64,000 nt of DNA from Chloroflexus islandicus (GCF_001650695.1 NZ_LWQS01000044.1:1-64000); one strand, 5' to 3'. Shown: positions 8,564-20,293, numbered from the stretch's first letter. The notes: generated by a model not told the origin, from the sequence alone. A program made the numbers and translations.

Positions 8564-9035
8564 GATCAACGCAAAGGCGCGAAGGGGGCAAAGGCGCAGA
8601 GTGATTAGGAAAGGTGATCTTCCTCGGCGACCTCGGCGGTATTATGCCCCCACCCCAACCCTCCCCCGCTGGGGGAGGGAGCCGGATCGCCTTTCCCCAG
8701 CGGGGGCGCAAACGGACGTCTATCTCAGACGCAAAGGGGGCAAAGACGCAGAGGAAGATCAACGCAAAGGCGTGAAGGACGCTAAGGGGCGCAGAGGATG
8801 ATCAACGCAAAGGCGCGAAGGGGGCAAAGGCGCAGAGTGATTAGGAAAGGTGATCTTCCTCGGCGACCTCGGCGGTATTATGCCCCCACCCCAACCCTCC
8901 CCCGCTGGGGGAGGGAGCCGGATCGCCTTTCCCCAGCGGGGGCGCAAACGGACGTCTATCTCAGGTGCAAAGGGGGCAAAGACGCAGAGGAAGATCAACG
9001 CAAAGGCGCGAAGGACGCTAAGGGACGCAGAGGGG
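8564..9035. repeat. two 236-bp direct repeats (family D, AACGCAAAGGCGC type)
   Basis: Copy one runs 8564-8799 and copy two 8800 to about 9035, with only a few differences (for example AGACGCAAAG versus AGGTGCAAAG). Each copy starts and ends with AACGCAAAGGCGCGAAGG-like segments and has a CCCCGCTGGGGGAGGG core. The open frames across the array repeat with it and look like artefacts. Fragments of this family recur at 13800-13930, 24560-24660, 27220-27450 and 60600-60740. Confidence 0.85.
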
Positions 9036-9434
9036 GCAAAGGGGTGGAAAGCAAGTGGAGGGAGGATCCTCCTTCGCCCCATGCCCTATTCCCCACTCCC
9101 CCTCTCCCGCCGCGTTGAGGGGCGGACAGAATGATTGCTTGCAACGGTTGATCGCTGTGTGATGCCTCAAAGGCCGGTTCTGCGCGCCCCTCTCCTACTG
9201 GCACGGGAGAGAGGTTGGGGGTAAGGGCCAGTAGCCCGCGCAGCGGGCTTCGTAACCCTAGCCCGGCCCTTTAGGGCGGGTTCTGGACGGATGTGCTGTC
9301 CGCCTGTGAACCCGCCGTGAGGTGGGAGAGGGGGCTGGGGGGTGAGGGCCATCAGCCCGCTGCGCTGGTTTGGTAATGGTTCTCTTCTGGATTGTCCACC
9401 TCTCAACTCCGCTGGGTCGTGAGCAGAAAGACGT
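9036..9434. repeat. intergenic repeat island between cyclophilin and UV endonuclease genes
   Basis: Contains a family A segment beginning GTTGAGGGGCGGACAGAA near 9114, a CCCTCTCCTACTGGC stretch, and the GCCCGCGCAGCGGGC and GGCCCTTTAGGGC hairpins that reappear in the 61-kb array. No gene was seen. Confidence 0.7.
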
Positions 9435-10334
9435 TCACCCCACCCGCTCGGCCCAATCCGGCGCGGCGTGCATGAGGTCGTGGCGCAAGCGCAGCAACGC
9501 CAGATCGCCGGCTTTGGCTTCGAGCATCAGATCGAATGGCGGCAAGCCACGGCTGGCCGCGAGCAGATCGATGGCATCGCGGGCCACGATAAAATCGGCA
9601 TGCTGGCCGGATCGAGGCGGCAGCACCCGCGTCGTGCCGTTGCGTCCCGGCAAGAGATGGGCTTCGCTGCGTTGGCTGCTCAGATGCACTTCGGGACGCA
9701 CATTGCGCGGCCAGGTGGCGAGGCAAAGCCCCAATGCGACCGGCAAGCTCCACTGGTCAGGGTTGTGCAACTGGAAGTGGAGGTAGTCAAACACGATGGG
9801 CGCGCCGGTGCGGGTAGCGAGCCCAAGTAAGGCGCGTAACGAGGGGCCAGCGGTGGTGTGTTCAATGGCGGTGCGCCGGCGGGCATTAGCCGAAAGGGCC
9901 GGCCAACGGCGGGCAAAGCGTTCGAGGGCAGCATCATCGCCGGCGCCGGTATGGATCACGAGGGTGTGGTTCGTTGCGTTGGGTTGATCGAGTACCGCCA
10001 AGAGCTGCGCCGCGCCTTCGATCATTGCGATGACCTCGGCAGCCGTGGCGTCATCGGGATGGCTGAGGCTCAGCGCCGGATCAAGGTGGACGCCGAGTCG
10101 CAGATTGAGCGCCGCGATCCGGTGACCGAGCAGCTCGATCTGCGCATGGCAATCGACCAGATCGGCGGGGGTGATGTGGCGCGGCAGGGCAAACCGGTAG
10201 AACCGGATGGCATGGCGTGCGAGGTAGCCGATCACATCGCTCAGGTGTGTGAGCGCGATGCTGAGGTGGGGCGGCGAACCGCCGGCAAGGCCGGGTTGGT
10301 GGACGGTACGGACAGCAAAGCCAAGCCGGATCAT
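9435..10334 (-). CDS. uvsE: UV DNA-damage endonuclease, UvdE/UvsE family
   Basis: A 299-residue TIM-barrel protein that fits the UvdE family over its whole length: MIRLGFAVRT at the start, YRFALP near 46, a VHLDP segment near 84, EHTTAG near 166, FDYLHFQLHN near 187, VHLSSQ near 222, HADFI near 250, and a C-terminal DLMLEAKAGDLALLRL. The conserved His, Asp and Glu residues that hold the metal ions in the family are present. The enzyme would nick DNA 5' to UV photoproducts in an alternative excision pathway. Some segments are diverged (VHLDP where relatives have HPGQ-like sequence). Confidence 0.82.
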   Translation of the reverse strand: MIRLGFAVRTVHQPGLAGGSPPHLSIALTHLSDVIGYLARHAIRFYRFALPRHITPADLVDCHAQIELLGHRIAALNLRLGVHLDPALSLSHPDDATAAEVIAMIEGAAQLLAVLDQPNATNHTLVIHTGAGDDAALERFARRWPALSANARRRTAIEHTTAGPSLRALLGLATRTGAPIVFDYLHFQLHNPDQWSLPVALGLCLATWPRNVRPEVHLSSQRSEAHLLPGRNGTTRVLPPRSGQHADFIVARDAIDLLAASRGLPPFDLMLEAKAGDLALLRLRHDLMHAAPDWAERVG

Positions 10335-11047
10335 AGGTGTGCTGGTTCAATACACGGTGACGCTGCCGGCGGCAGTGGTCGTGATAGGCGTCATGTCGCG
10401 GCATTTCGCCGCGTCATGGCGACCCCGCACTGCTCTGATCGTGATCTCTTGCACCAGTGACGCTGCCGGCGGCGGTAGCCGTGATGCGTGTCATGTCGCG
10501 ATATTTCGTCTTGTCATAAGGAACATGATGCCGCTATCAACGTGCGCTCTCACACCGATGACGAAGCCTGCTGCGGTGGCCGTGATGTGCAGCATACCGT
10601 GACATTTCGCCTCGTCATAACGAACCCGATGCCGCTACCAGCGTGATCTGTCGCACCGGTGACGAAGCCTGCTGCAGTGGCCGTGATATGCGTCATATCG
10701 CAACATTTCGCCTCGTTAGGGCGAACCCCACGCCGCTATGATTGCGACACATCGGCAAGCGGTTATGATGTGTCAGCCTGTGGGCATGCTCTAGCGAAGG
10801 CGTGATGTGCCCGTAGTAATCCCCTCTACCTTCAGAAATCATCTTTAAATTATGGGCTGCTCTTCTCTGCCCAGCCATGCGTGCGCATTCCATCGGATAC
10901 CTGAGTAAAAGTATAGATCATTTGTTCTATAATGTCAAGGGCGGTTTGACGGGGTTGTGTGGGGGCTAACCCAGCTTGGCGGTGGATGCCAGAGGTTTGT
11001 TGTGCTGAGCTGGCCGTCGAACCCTGCGCCGAGCGCGTTCTTGCCGC
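10335..11047. repeat. gene-free region with a four-copy ~100-bp tandem repeat
   Basis: Four imperfect units of 100-101 bp begin near 10357, 10457, 10558 and 10659 and end near 10750. Each has TGACG(A/C)(A/T)GCC(T/G)GC(T/G)GC near its start and a CATTTCGCC(T/G)CGT-like stretch in its middle. Copies three and four are the most alike. The last copy contains GATATG-CGT-CATATC, a small hairpin. The rest of the region has no convincing gene; a TATAAT lies near 10931 on the plus strand with no gene behind it. Confidence 0.75.
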
Positions 11048-12271
11048 CTACAACAAGCCATTGATCGCCAACCGGCGGTGGTGGCGGGTGTAATAACGGA
11101 TTTGGCGCGGCAGGTTGTCTTCGCCCGGTAGCGATTGCACGTGGTGTACCAGCCGTCCGGCAATCTGCTGAATCAGGGTGGTCTGCTCTGATGGCGGCAG
11201 GCGGGATAGTTCAGTTTCCCACGGCACGGTGCATTTGCCTTCCACCACCACGCCAACGATTTCAGGCAACAATTTGCTCTGCCGTGTCCAGTTGAGCGCG
11301 AGGCAGAAGCCGGGGCCGGGGGCGGGCAGCCGTTCGCGGGTGATGGTGAAGAGATCAGCGGAATGGCCCACTGCAATCGCAATCAGAATCGGTGCGGTTG
11401 TTTCGGGCAGATGGTGGAGGTTGAGCAGCGGAATGTCGAGCAAGGCAGCCAGCGCCGCGGCGAGCGGTTTGCTGGTGATGTCGGGTGCGGTGACGCCTCC
11501 CAAACGCCAGTTACTGCTCCGGGCTAAGGCAATGAAACGGTACAGGGTGCGGGCAACATCGTGCTCACTCAGGTGATGATCGGCCAACGGCGCAATCGTG
11601 ATCCCGTCGTCGGTTGCCGAACCAAGGCAAATGACTCCCTCTTGCACGTAGAGGTCATCTTTGAGACCGGTAGTCGCATGAAACTCGCGCCGCCGTTCGA
11701 TGCTCTGCAAACTGGCCAGCAATTCAAACTGGGCGTCGGACGCCGGAGCGAGCGCCAACGCTTGTTGCCACGCTTGTTGCGCTTCATCATAGCGCTGCAA
11801 TTGAAACAGACAGCGGCCCAGCAGGTGGAAGACGGCCCAATCGTCGTAGTAACGTTGGCGTGGCGTTTCGAGCAGGGCCAGTGCTGTCGCGTACTCGCCG
11901 CGCGCCGCATGAATGTAAGCCAGTTCGAGTTGGGCGGCGGCGTCGCCGGGGTCAAGTTCGAGGCAGCGGCGAAATTCGCGCTCGGCTTCGTCGTAGCGTT
12001 CAAGCTCGATCAAGACGTAGCCGAGGTTGAAATGGGCAAAATAGTCGTCAGCCAGATTGGCGACAGCGGCAAATTCTTCGGCGGCTTTTGCCAGTAAGCC
12101 TTGCTGCTGGTAGTGGAACGCCAGCGCATTGTGCGCATCACGCAGGTTCGGGTCGGCGGCAATTGCCATACGAAAATGATCAACTGCCGCCAATGGGCGC
12201 TGGGTGCGCTCAAAAGCCAATCCGTAGCGTAAGTGGCGACGACTGGCGACGCGCTTGGTCTCGTCGGTCAT
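11048..12271 (-). CDS. TPR-repeat protein with an unassigned C-terminal domain
   Basis: A 407-residue protein. The ATG at 12271 (MTDETKRVASRRHLRYGLAFE) is chosen because a GAGGAGG site precedes it. Roughly residues 10-185 form about five tetratricopeptide repeats (AHNALAFHYQQQG, AHFNLGYVLIELERYDEA, AQLELAYIHAARGEY and others), which usually mediate protein contacts. The C-terminal ~210 residues have no family I can name and no membrane segment. A partner or scaffold role is inferred. It lies upstream of no obvious co-transcribed gene. Confidence 0.78.
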   Translation of the reverse strand: MTDETKRVASRRHLRYGLAFERTQRPLAAVDHFRMAIAADPNLRDAHNALAFHYQQQGLLAKAAEEFAAVANLADDYFAHFNLGYVLIELERYDEAEREFRRCLELDPGDAAAQLELAYIHAARGEYATALALLETPRQRYYDDWAVFHLLGRCLFQLQRYDEAQQAWQQALALAPASDAQFELLASLQSIERRREFHATTGLKDDLYVQEGVICLGSATDDGITIAPLADHHLSEHDVARTLYRFIALARSSNWRLGGVTAPDITSKPLAAALAALLDIPLLNLHHLPETTAPILIAIAVGHSADLFTITRERLPAPGPGFCLALNWTRQSKLLPEIVGVVVEGKCTVPWETELSRLPPSEQTTLIQQIAGRLVHHVQSLPGEDNLPRQIRYYTRHHRRLAINGLL

Positions 12272-12337
12272 CCTGAGCCTCCTCGCCCGTTGTGGCGGGC
12301 GACTGTTGCGAGCCATCACGTCGCAGGCAACATGCAG

Positions 12338-13096
12338 TTACGGTTCTGAGTTGCGGCTCACAGTATTGTTGGGCAAAACGCTGGCCAGTGCCGCGGCTTG
12401 AGCGGCGAGAATCTGGCGGATACCGCGTTCGGCCAGATCAAGGAGCGCATCGAGTTGGCTACGACTAGCCGGTGCGCCTTCCGCAGTGGCCTGCACTTCG
12501 ATAAATGCGCCCTCGGCATTCATCACGATATTGCAGTCGAGGTCGGCTTGGCTATCTTCCTCATAACACAGATCGAGCAGCATCACGTTTTGGAAGATGC
12601 CGGCGCTGACCGCAGCCACTGGGGTGAGGGCTGGCATGCTCTCGACGGCGCCGCTGCGTGCGAGATACTCAACCGCGAGCGCCAGCGCCACGTAGCCGCC
12701 GCTGATCGATGCGGTGCGGGTGCCGCCGTCGGCTTGCAAGACATCGCAGTCAATCGTGATGGTGCGTTCGCCGAGGGCGCTGAGATCGACCGCTGCCCGT
12801 AACGAGCGCCCAATTAAGCGTTGTATCTCTTGGGTGCGCCCGCTAGGGCCGTTGCGTTCGCGGCGGGTGCGCTGCAACGTCGCTCGGGGCAGCATGGCGT
12901 ACTCAGCCGTAACCCAACCGCTCTGCTGGCCGCGCATCCACGCCGGCACACCGTCTTCGATCGTAGCCGTGCAGAGCACGCGGGTGTTGCCATACGCAAT
13001 CAGCGCCGATCCTTCCGCATACGGGGCGGCGCCAACCTCAATTGAGATGGGGCGCAGTTGATCTGGCGCCCGGCCATCGCTTCGCATCATACGCAA
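12338..13096 (-). CDS. rph: ribonuclease PH
   Basis: About 252 residues, matching RNase PH throughout: [69 protein letters not shown], and the [20 protein letters not shown] stretch. The enzyme removes 3'-terminal nucleotides from tRNA precursors by phosphorolysis. The start is uncertain: AAGGAG lies 8 bp before the TTG at 13096, which I prefer, while ATG codons at 13090 and 13087 are further from it. A TTGTAT-17-TATGAT promoter lies upstream. Confidence 0.93.
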   Translation of the reverse strand: MRMMRSDGRAPDQLRPISIEVGAAPYAEGSALIAYGNTRVLCTATIEDGVPAWMRGQQSGWVTAEYAMLPRATLQRTRRERNGPSGRTQEIQRLIGRSLRAAVDLSALGERTITIDCDVLQADGGTRTASISGGYVALALAVEYLARSGAVESMPALTPVAAVSAGIFQNVMLLDLCYEEDSQADLDCNIVMNAEGAFIEVQATAEGAPASRSQLDALLDLAERGIRQILAAQAAALASVLPNNTVSRNSEP

Positions 13097-13120
13097 CCGT
13101 TTCACTCCTTCTTATTCAGC

Positions 13121-13149
13121 ATCATACCATACGCAACTACATCATACAA
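13121..13149 (-). promoter_or_regulatory. probable promoter of rph
   Basis: Minus-strand TTGTAT (13149-13144) and TATGAT (13126-13121) with a 17-bp spacer, about 20 nt before the start region of rph. Confidence 0.45.
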
Positions 13150-13160
13150 CGGGCAATTGC

Positions 13161-13760
13161 TTAACTTTGCCGGATAACGCGCCGGGTTTGCCAGAGATAC
13201 CAGCAGGCGACGCTGCGGTACGGTCGCCAGCGTTCACCAAGCGCAAGCAGCTCACGGGATGATGGTAGCCGCGGCAACGCATAGACTAACCGCGCGGCGT
13301 CGCGCAGGCCAAGATCGGCGGCGGGCAGTACGTCAAGCCGTCCGAGCGCAAACATCAAGTAGATTTCCGCTGTCCACCGGCCAATCCCTTTCACTGCCGT
13401 CAGTTGGCTAATAATCGTCTCATCATCGAGCATCGGAAAGCGGGCGAGTTCAAGGTGCCCGCTCGCAATCCGCCCGGCAAGGTCGCGCAGATAGGCGCTC
13501 TTTTGCGCCGAGAGACCGGCGGCGCGCAAGGTGCTTTCTTCAGCGGCAAGGATGGCTGCCGGGGTGAGTTCGCCAAGCGCCGTTTCCAGCCGGTTGCGGA
13601 TGGCGCGGGCGGCGGCGAGCGAGATTTGCTGGCTGATGATGGCGTAGGCCAGCGTCACGAAGCCGTGCGGCTGCACTTGGAGCGCAAACGGCCCGATCTG
13701 TTCGATCCACGGTGCGAGCTGCGGATCAGCGGTGCAGAGATGTTGGCGCGCGTGTTCCAT
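13161..13760 (-). CDS. DNA-3-methyladenine glycosylase, AlkA-type HhH-GPD protein
   Basis: A 199-residue base-excision glycosylase lacking the N-terminal domain of E. coli AlkA, so a short form. The helix-hairpin-helix LTAVKGIGRWTAEIYLMFAL lies near residues 118-137, and the catalytic aspartate of the family is in PAADLGLRDA near 147. An early AIISQQISLAAARAIRNRL helix is typical. It would excise alkylated purines from DNA. Together with the nearby UvsE-type endonuclease it gives a loose DNA-repair flavour to 9-14 kb, but they are not one operon. Confidence 0.88.
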   Translation of the reverse strand: MEHARQHLCTADPQLAPWIEQIGPFALQVQPHGFVTLAYAIISQQISLAAARAIRNRLETALGELTPAAILAAEESTLRAAGLSAQKSAYLRDLAGRIASGHLELARFPMLDDETIISQLTAVKGIGRWTAEIYLMFALGRLDVLPAADLGLRDAARLVYALPRLPSSRELLALGERWRPYRSVACWYLWQTRRVIRQS

Positions 13761-14263
13761 AACGGTGGTGTTTTTAGGCCCTCACCCCAAATTCTAGCAC
13801 AGCCGCCCCCTTTGCGCCCTCGGCGTGCTTTGAGCCTTTGCGTTAAACGTCTTTGCGTCCTCTGCGTGCTTTGCGCCTTTGCGTTTGACCCCTTTGCGGC
13901 TTTGCCCGCTTTGCGGCTTGGCAGTGTACTTTCACCCCAGTAAGTACGGCATTGCTGTCGCGGCACGCAGCAGCGCCTCGCTCCCGCACCAGCGGGTTGA
14001 GGGGCGGACAGAGCGTTTGATCGAGTACAACTATCGATCGCTATGCGATGCCGTAAAGACCCGTGCTGCGCTCCTTATCACCCCTCCCCCAGCGGGGGAG
14101 GGGCAAGGGGTGGGGGCATCGGCTCCCGCACCGCGGGAGAGGGGCAGGGGGTGAGGGTGAAACGCAACGGCAAAGGTTACGCTCTCGGCCTGCCGCTCGC
14201 GTGATTTTCACCGTACAATATGATCAGCGCCATGGTCATCGATCTTGCGAGGATGGATCGCCA
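13761..14263. repeat. intergenic repeats before selB
   Basis: From 13800 to 13930 family D repeats run in the reverse sense (CTTTGCGTCCTCTGCGTG-like). From about 13994 a family A copy begins GTTGAGGGGCGGACAGAG, followed by CCCTCCCCCAGCGGGGGAGG hairpins to about 14160. A TACAAT box at 14214-14219 lies 44 bp before the selB start and may be its -10 element. Confidence 0.7.
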
Positions 14264-16111
14264 ATGTTTGTTATCGGCACTGCCGGCCACGTCGATCACG
14301 GCAAATCAACCTTGGTCAAGGCCTTGACGGGCATCGACCCCGATCGGCTGGTGGAAGAGCAGCAGCGTGAAATGACGATCGATCTGGGGTTTGCGTGGCT
14401 CACTTTGCCGAGCGGGCGGGAAGTGAGTCTGATCGATGTGCCCGGCCATGAACGGTTTATCAAGAATATGCTGGCCGGCGTCGGCGGGATCGACGCGGTG
14501 TTGTTGGTGATCGCCGCCGACGAGGCGGTGATGCCGCAGACCCGCGAGCATCTGGCGATTATCGACCTGCTTGGCATCCGTCACGGGATCGTTGTCTTAA
14601 GTAAGGTCGATCTGGTTGATGCCGAGTGGTTGGCGCTGGTGCGCGATGAGGTGCGGGCAACCTTAGCTGAAAGCGTGCTGGCAACCGCGCCGGTGGTACC
14701 GGTCTCGGCCCGCACCGGCGCCGGGTTGGCCGAGTTGGCGCAAACGCTGGATCGTCTGCTTGACACACTACCGCCGCGCAATCGGGCCAATGGCGCACCG
14801 CGCTTGGCGATTGACCGCAGTTTTGCGGTGGCTGGCTTTGGCACCGTAGTGACGGGCGTGCTGCGTGACGGCCCGCTGAGCATTGGCCAAGAGGTTGAAA
14901 TTGTGCCGCAAGGGTTGCGAGCGCGGATTCGCGGCCTCCAGAGCCACCAGCGTCCGATCGAACAGGCGCTGCCCGGCACGCGGGTGGCGGTGAATCTGGC
15001 CGGCGTTCACTACCGCGACGTTGGCCGCGGCGATGTGCTGGCCGTGCCGGGGACATTGACCCCAACCACGTTGCTCGATGCGCAGGTGCGGGTGGTGCGG
15101 GATGCGCCGCCGCTGCGCCACAATATGGCGCTCGATCTCTTTATCGGTAGTAGTGAAGCGCCGGGCCGGTTGGCGTTGCTGGCCGCCGACGAGCTGGCCC
15201 CCGGCGAGGCGGGATGGGCGCAGATCCGGCTGGCGAAACCGGTGGCGGCAGTTGCCGGCGATCGCTTCATCTTGCGCATTCCGTCACCGAGCCAGACGGT
15301 AGCCGGTGGGGTTGTGGTCGATCCGCATCCGCCGCGCCATCGCCGGTTTCGCGCGGATGTGATTGCGGCGCTGGCCCTCCGCATGCAGGGTAGTCCTGCC
15401 GAGCGCATCGGGCAGGCGCTGGCCGATGGCCGGCCCCGTCTCCGGGCCGAGGTGATGGCCGCTGCCGGCGTGACCGAGACTGAAGCGGCGGCGGCCTTGC
15501 CGCCGTTGCTGGCGAACGGGCAGATCATCGCGCTCGGCAATGACGGGTTGATCAGCGCCGCTGGCTGGGAGGCGCTGCGCGCAACATTACGCGCGACACT
15601 GGCGTCATACCACCAACGGTTTCCGCTCCGGCGCGGGATGCCGCGCGAAGAGGCGCGACAGCGGCTGCAAGCGCCGGCCCGGCTCTGGCCGGCGATACTG
15701 GCGACGGCGCTGGCTGAGGAATGGATCAAGGCTGACGAGACCACGGTGCGGTTGGCCGATGTTACGCCGCAACCCACCGCCGGGCAACGGCGGCAACTCG
15801 ATCAGCAACTGGCGGCGATGGCCCGTACCCCGTATGCACCGCCAACCCCTGATCTCGATGGCGAGCTGCTGGCGTGGGCGCTTGACCAAGGGTTGCTGGT
15901 GAAGATTGCGCCCGATCTCTACCTGTTGCCTGCCGCTTACAGCGAGATGGTGGCGTGGGTGCGGGCCGCGATCGAGACGCAAGGCAGCCTCACCGTCGCC
16001 CAACTGCGCGACCATTTCGGCATCTCGCGCCGCTATGCCGTTGCCCTGCTTGAACATCTCGACGAACGGCGGATCACTCGCCGCCGAGGTGATGAGCGGG
16101 TGTTGGCGTAG
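14264..16111 (+). CDS. selB: selenocysteine-specific elongation factor SelB
   Basis: A 615-residue translation GTPase. I use the ATG at 14264 ([15 protein letters not shown]), preceded by GAGG; the longer open frame runs through repeat sequence. G1 is GHVDHGKS, G3 DVPGHE, G4 SKVD. The EF-Tu-like domains continue to about residue 350. The C-terminal ~250 residues are winged-helix repeats like those that bind the SECIS hairpin, with a DNA/RNA-binding style end ([20 protein letters not shown]). It delivers Sec-tRNA to UGA codons. No selA, selD or tRNA-Sec was found in this window. Confidence 0.93.
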   Translation: MFVIGTAGHVDHGKSTLVKALTGIDPDRLVEEQQREMTIDLGFAWLTLPSGREVSLIDVPGHERFIKNMLAGVGGIDAVLLVIAADEAVMPQTREHLAIIDLLGIRHGIVVLSKVDLVDAEWLALVRDEVRATLAESVLATAPVVPVSARTGAGLAELAQTLDRLLDTLPPRNRANGAPRLAIDRSFAVAGFGTVVTGVLRDGPLSIGQEVEIVPQGLRARIRGLQSHQRPIEQALPGTRVAVNLAGVHYRDVGRGDVLAVPGTLTPTTLLDAQVRVVRDAPPLRHNMALDLFIGSSEAPGRLALLAADELAPGEAGWAQIRLAKPVAAVAGDRFILRIPSPSQTVAGGVVVDPHPPRHRRFRADVIAALALRMQGSPAERIGQALADGRPRLRAEVMAAAGVTETEAAAALPPLLANGQIIALGNDGLISAAGWEALRATLRATLASYHQRFPLRRGMPREEARQRLQAPARLWPAILATALAEEWIKADETTVRLADVTPQPTAGQRRQLDQQLAAMARTPYAPPTPDLDGELLAWALDQGLLVKIAPDLYLLPAAYSEMVAWVRAAIETQGSLTVAQLRDHFGISRRYAVALLEHLDERRITRRRGDERVLA

Positions 16112-16218
16112 GAAATGGGGCAGTTGTCTATGGAACAGTGGACAAATGCCCATGAAGCGTGATAGACTCTGAGGAGTTATCCCAACTCATTGCAGCATCC
16201 ATTGGAAAGGAGCTGGCA

Positions 16219-17403
16219 TTGGCAAGCAATCAAAACGATTTCCGCCGGTTTGGCGCTGCCCTCTTGTTAGGCATGGCCGCCGGTTTAGCGGCGCGCTACT
16301 ATTTCGAGGCGCGCGCGCGCAACGATAATCGGGTGCAGACCGGCCTGATCGACTGGGAACAGGCCCGCCAAGCGGCGTTGCGTATCTCGCAATGGGAACA
16401 GGCGCCGGTTGATAATCGCGCCTTTCGCCGCGAACAGTATGCGCGTATGGTGGCAATCAGCGAGCCGCTGATCGCGGATTATCTCGGCGTGCGCTTGCCT
16501 GAACCGGTCAGCCGCATCTTCGTCTTCGACCGGCGCGAATGGCTGGAAGCGAATATCATCTCGTTTAGCCAGCTCTTCCGCCCGATCGAAGAGATGTACG
16601 AGAAGAACGGCGGCGGGCGCGGCGCGCTGGGCATGATCATGAATGATGTGAGCAGCAAGCTGCTCGGCGTGCAGATTGGCGGCTTGTTGGGCTACTTAGC
16701 CCAGCGCGTGCTCGGCCAGTACGATCTGAGCCTGCTCTCGGCGGAAGCGACTGGTGGCGCGCTCTATTTTGTCGAGCCGAATATTGCCCGCGTGCAGCAG
16801 CAACTCGGTCTCAGCGACGAGGATTTCCGGCTCTGGATCACGTTGCACGAAATGACCCATGCCTTCGAGTTCGAGGCGTATCCGTGGGTGCGCAGCTACT
16901 TCCGCGAACTGCTCGAACAGAATTTTGCCCTTATCAGCGGGCAAATGCTGAGCAGCGGCAACAGTCTGGTCGATATGCTCACGCGGCTGCTGCAAGGGAT
17001 CGGCAGCGGCCAGCACTGGATCGAGACGGTGCTGACGCCTGAGCAGCGGGCGGTCTTTGACCGGATTCAGGCCCTGATGTCGATTATCGAGGGTTACGGC
17101 AACCACGTGATGAACGCGGTTGGGCGCCGGCTTTTGCCCAGCTTTAGCCAGATCGAACACCAGATCGGCCAACGCCAGCGCCAGCGCACCCTGCTTGATC
17201 AGATGGTCTTCCGCCTCACCGGGCTCGATCTCAAACTGGCGCAATACCAGCAAGGCGAAGCTTTCGTCAACGCCATCGTCGCCGCTCGCGGCATTGGTTT
17301 CGCCAGCCGGGTGTGGGAGCGGCCAGAGAATCTGCCGACCCTCGACGAGATCCGCAATCCGGCCCAGTGGATGATCCGGATGGATCGGCAAGGCGGGTGG
17401 TAG
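16219..17403 (+). CDS. zinc-dependent zincin-like protein, DUF2342 type
   Basis: A 394-residue protein. The TTG at 16219 has AAAGGAG 6 bp upstream and gives MASNQNDFRRFGAALLLGMAAG; an in-frame GTG at 16159 lacks a site. Residues ~10-28 form a hydrophobic segment. An HExxH zinc motif occurs in TLHEMTHAFEFEAYPWVR near 215, with the third-ligand region downstream. The pattern matches the DUF2342 family, which is annotated as putative zinc hydrolase and in actinobacteria as F420-biosynthesis associated. The substrate is unknown. It is convergent with ligA. Confidence 0.8.
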   Translation: MASNQNDFRRFGAALLLGMAAGLAARYYFEARARNDNRVQTGLIDWEQARQAALRISQWEQAPVDNRAFRREQYARMVAISEPLIADYLGVRLPEPVSRIFVFDRREWLEANIISFSQLFRPIEEMYEKNGGGRGALGMIMNDVSSKLLGVQIGGLLGYLAQRVLGQYDLSLLSAEATGGALYFVEPNIARVQQQLGLSDEDFRLWITLHEMTHAFEFEAYPWVRSYFRELLEQNFALISGQMLSSGNSLVDMLTRLLQGIGSGQHWIETVLTPEQRAVFDRIQALMSIIEGYGNHVMNAVGRRLLPSFSQIEHQIGQRQRQRTLLDQMVFRLTGLDLKLAQYQQGEAFVNAIVAARGIGFASRVWERPENLPTLDEIRNPAQWMIRMDRQGGW

Positions 17404-17426
17404 AGGCGTAGTAGTAGTAGAGTGTA

Positions 17427-17449
17427 AGGGCGGGTTTCAAACCCGCCCT
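17427..17449. terminator. bidirectional hairpin between convergent genes
   Basis: A perfect 11-bp inverted repeat (AGGGCGGGTTT / AAACCCGCCCT) with a one-base centre lies between the ends of the zincin gene and ligA. It is the same palindrome type as at 4356-4378. Confidence 0.6.
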
Positions 17450-17459
17450 AACATTAGCA

Positions 17460-19544
<2,085 letters not shown>

Positions 19545-19581
19545 CTACTCAAAACACGGGAAAGGTAGTACCGTTGGGGGG

Positions 19582-19663
19582 TTGCGGGAAGGTAAAAGAA
19601 CGGTTACAATACAAGTACCCCCCCCCACACGAGACCCACTGGCAGTTGCCAGGGGGTTTCGTG
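19582..19663 (+). ncRNA. candidate short RNA: promoter, C9 run and hairpin
   Basis: TTGCGG (19582-19587) and TACAAT (19605-19610) are 17 bp apart. About 8 nt later come nine C residues and a two-part hairpin: CACGAGACCC (19628-19637) pairs with GGGTTTCGTG (19654-19663), and CTGGC pairs with GCCAG inside. TTT follows. No gene starts close downstream, so this could be a short terminated transcript or a control element. Existence as RNA is inference. Confidence 0.3.
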
Positions 19664-19922
19664 TTTCTGGCGATTGCATCATGCGAACATCCGTGCATTA
19701 TTCTAACACAACTTGGCCGGGTTCGGTGCGAGCAGCGCGTATCCGCGCGCAATGAACCGAATCTCCATGCTTCCTGTCCTCTCTGCTGTCATATCACCTT
19801 ACATCAGTGTGCAGCCCGTTGTCATGCTGTAACGCCGGGCTACCAGACTGATAGTTAACAGATCTCAACCAAGAAAACCGCATCACAGCGCCCTAAAACC
19901 CGTTTCGGTGTCGAAACGTTCA

Positions 19923-19951
19923 TTGTTGGGATGGCAGGCGCATGGTATAAT
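19923..19951 (+). promoter_or_regulatory. sigma70-like promoter of the cta operon
   Basis: TTGTTG (19923-19928), 17 bp, TATAAT (19946-19951). The first gene starts at 20009, giving a leader of about 50 nt. Confidence 0.65.
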
Positions 19952-20008
19952 TCCGCCAGTGTCATTCTCGTGAAAGAATCCACGAAATATCATTGGTTGA
20001 GGATTACA

Positions 20009-20221
20009 ATGTTCGCATGGTTCATCTTCTGGGTAACAGCAATCATTGCAGTCGGCGGGCAAATTCCCCTGATCGTGGCAGCATGGCGCTTGTATCGCCA
20101 ACCTTCGGCAGCGCCGGCCAATGTGCCGCGCAGCGATGGCCGGGCCGATCTCGGCTGGACGCTGGTAACGGCGGTGGGGACGCTCGCGTTGTTCGTGGCG
20201 GCGTATGCGGCGTTGCCGTAG
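20009..20221 (+). CDS. small two-helix membrane protein before the heme A synthesis gene
   Basis: A 70-residue protein starting at the ATG at 20009 (MFAWFIFWVTAIIAVGGQIP), preceded by TTGAGG at 6 bp. Two membrane helices, about 2-21 and 48-67, flank a short basic/polar loop (RLYRQPSAAPANVPRSDGRA). I do not recognise the family. It shares the strong upstream promoter and lies 72 bp before the CtaA-CtaB fusion, so a role in cytochrome oxidase or heme A biogenesis is a guess from context. Confidence 0.65.
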   Translation: MFAWFIFWVTAIIAVGGQIPLIVAAWRLYRQPSAAPANVPRSDGRADLGWTLVTAVGTLALFVAAYAALP

Positions 20222-20293
20222 CGTGCATTTCAACAAAGCAAAACGGAATCATCCCTTGCAGTATTCTCTGATGTGAGCAGAGCGAGGATTAGT

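Noticed and set aside
8450-9400. Several open frames of 70-225 codons in the 236-bp repeat region
   Set aside because: They are repeat copies of each other with Arg/Lys/Gly/Ala/Pro-rich composition and no start sites; noise from repeat DNA.
10693-10893. 66-codon frame on the minus strand after the ~100-bp repeats
   Set aside because: Weak start signal and no recognisable features.
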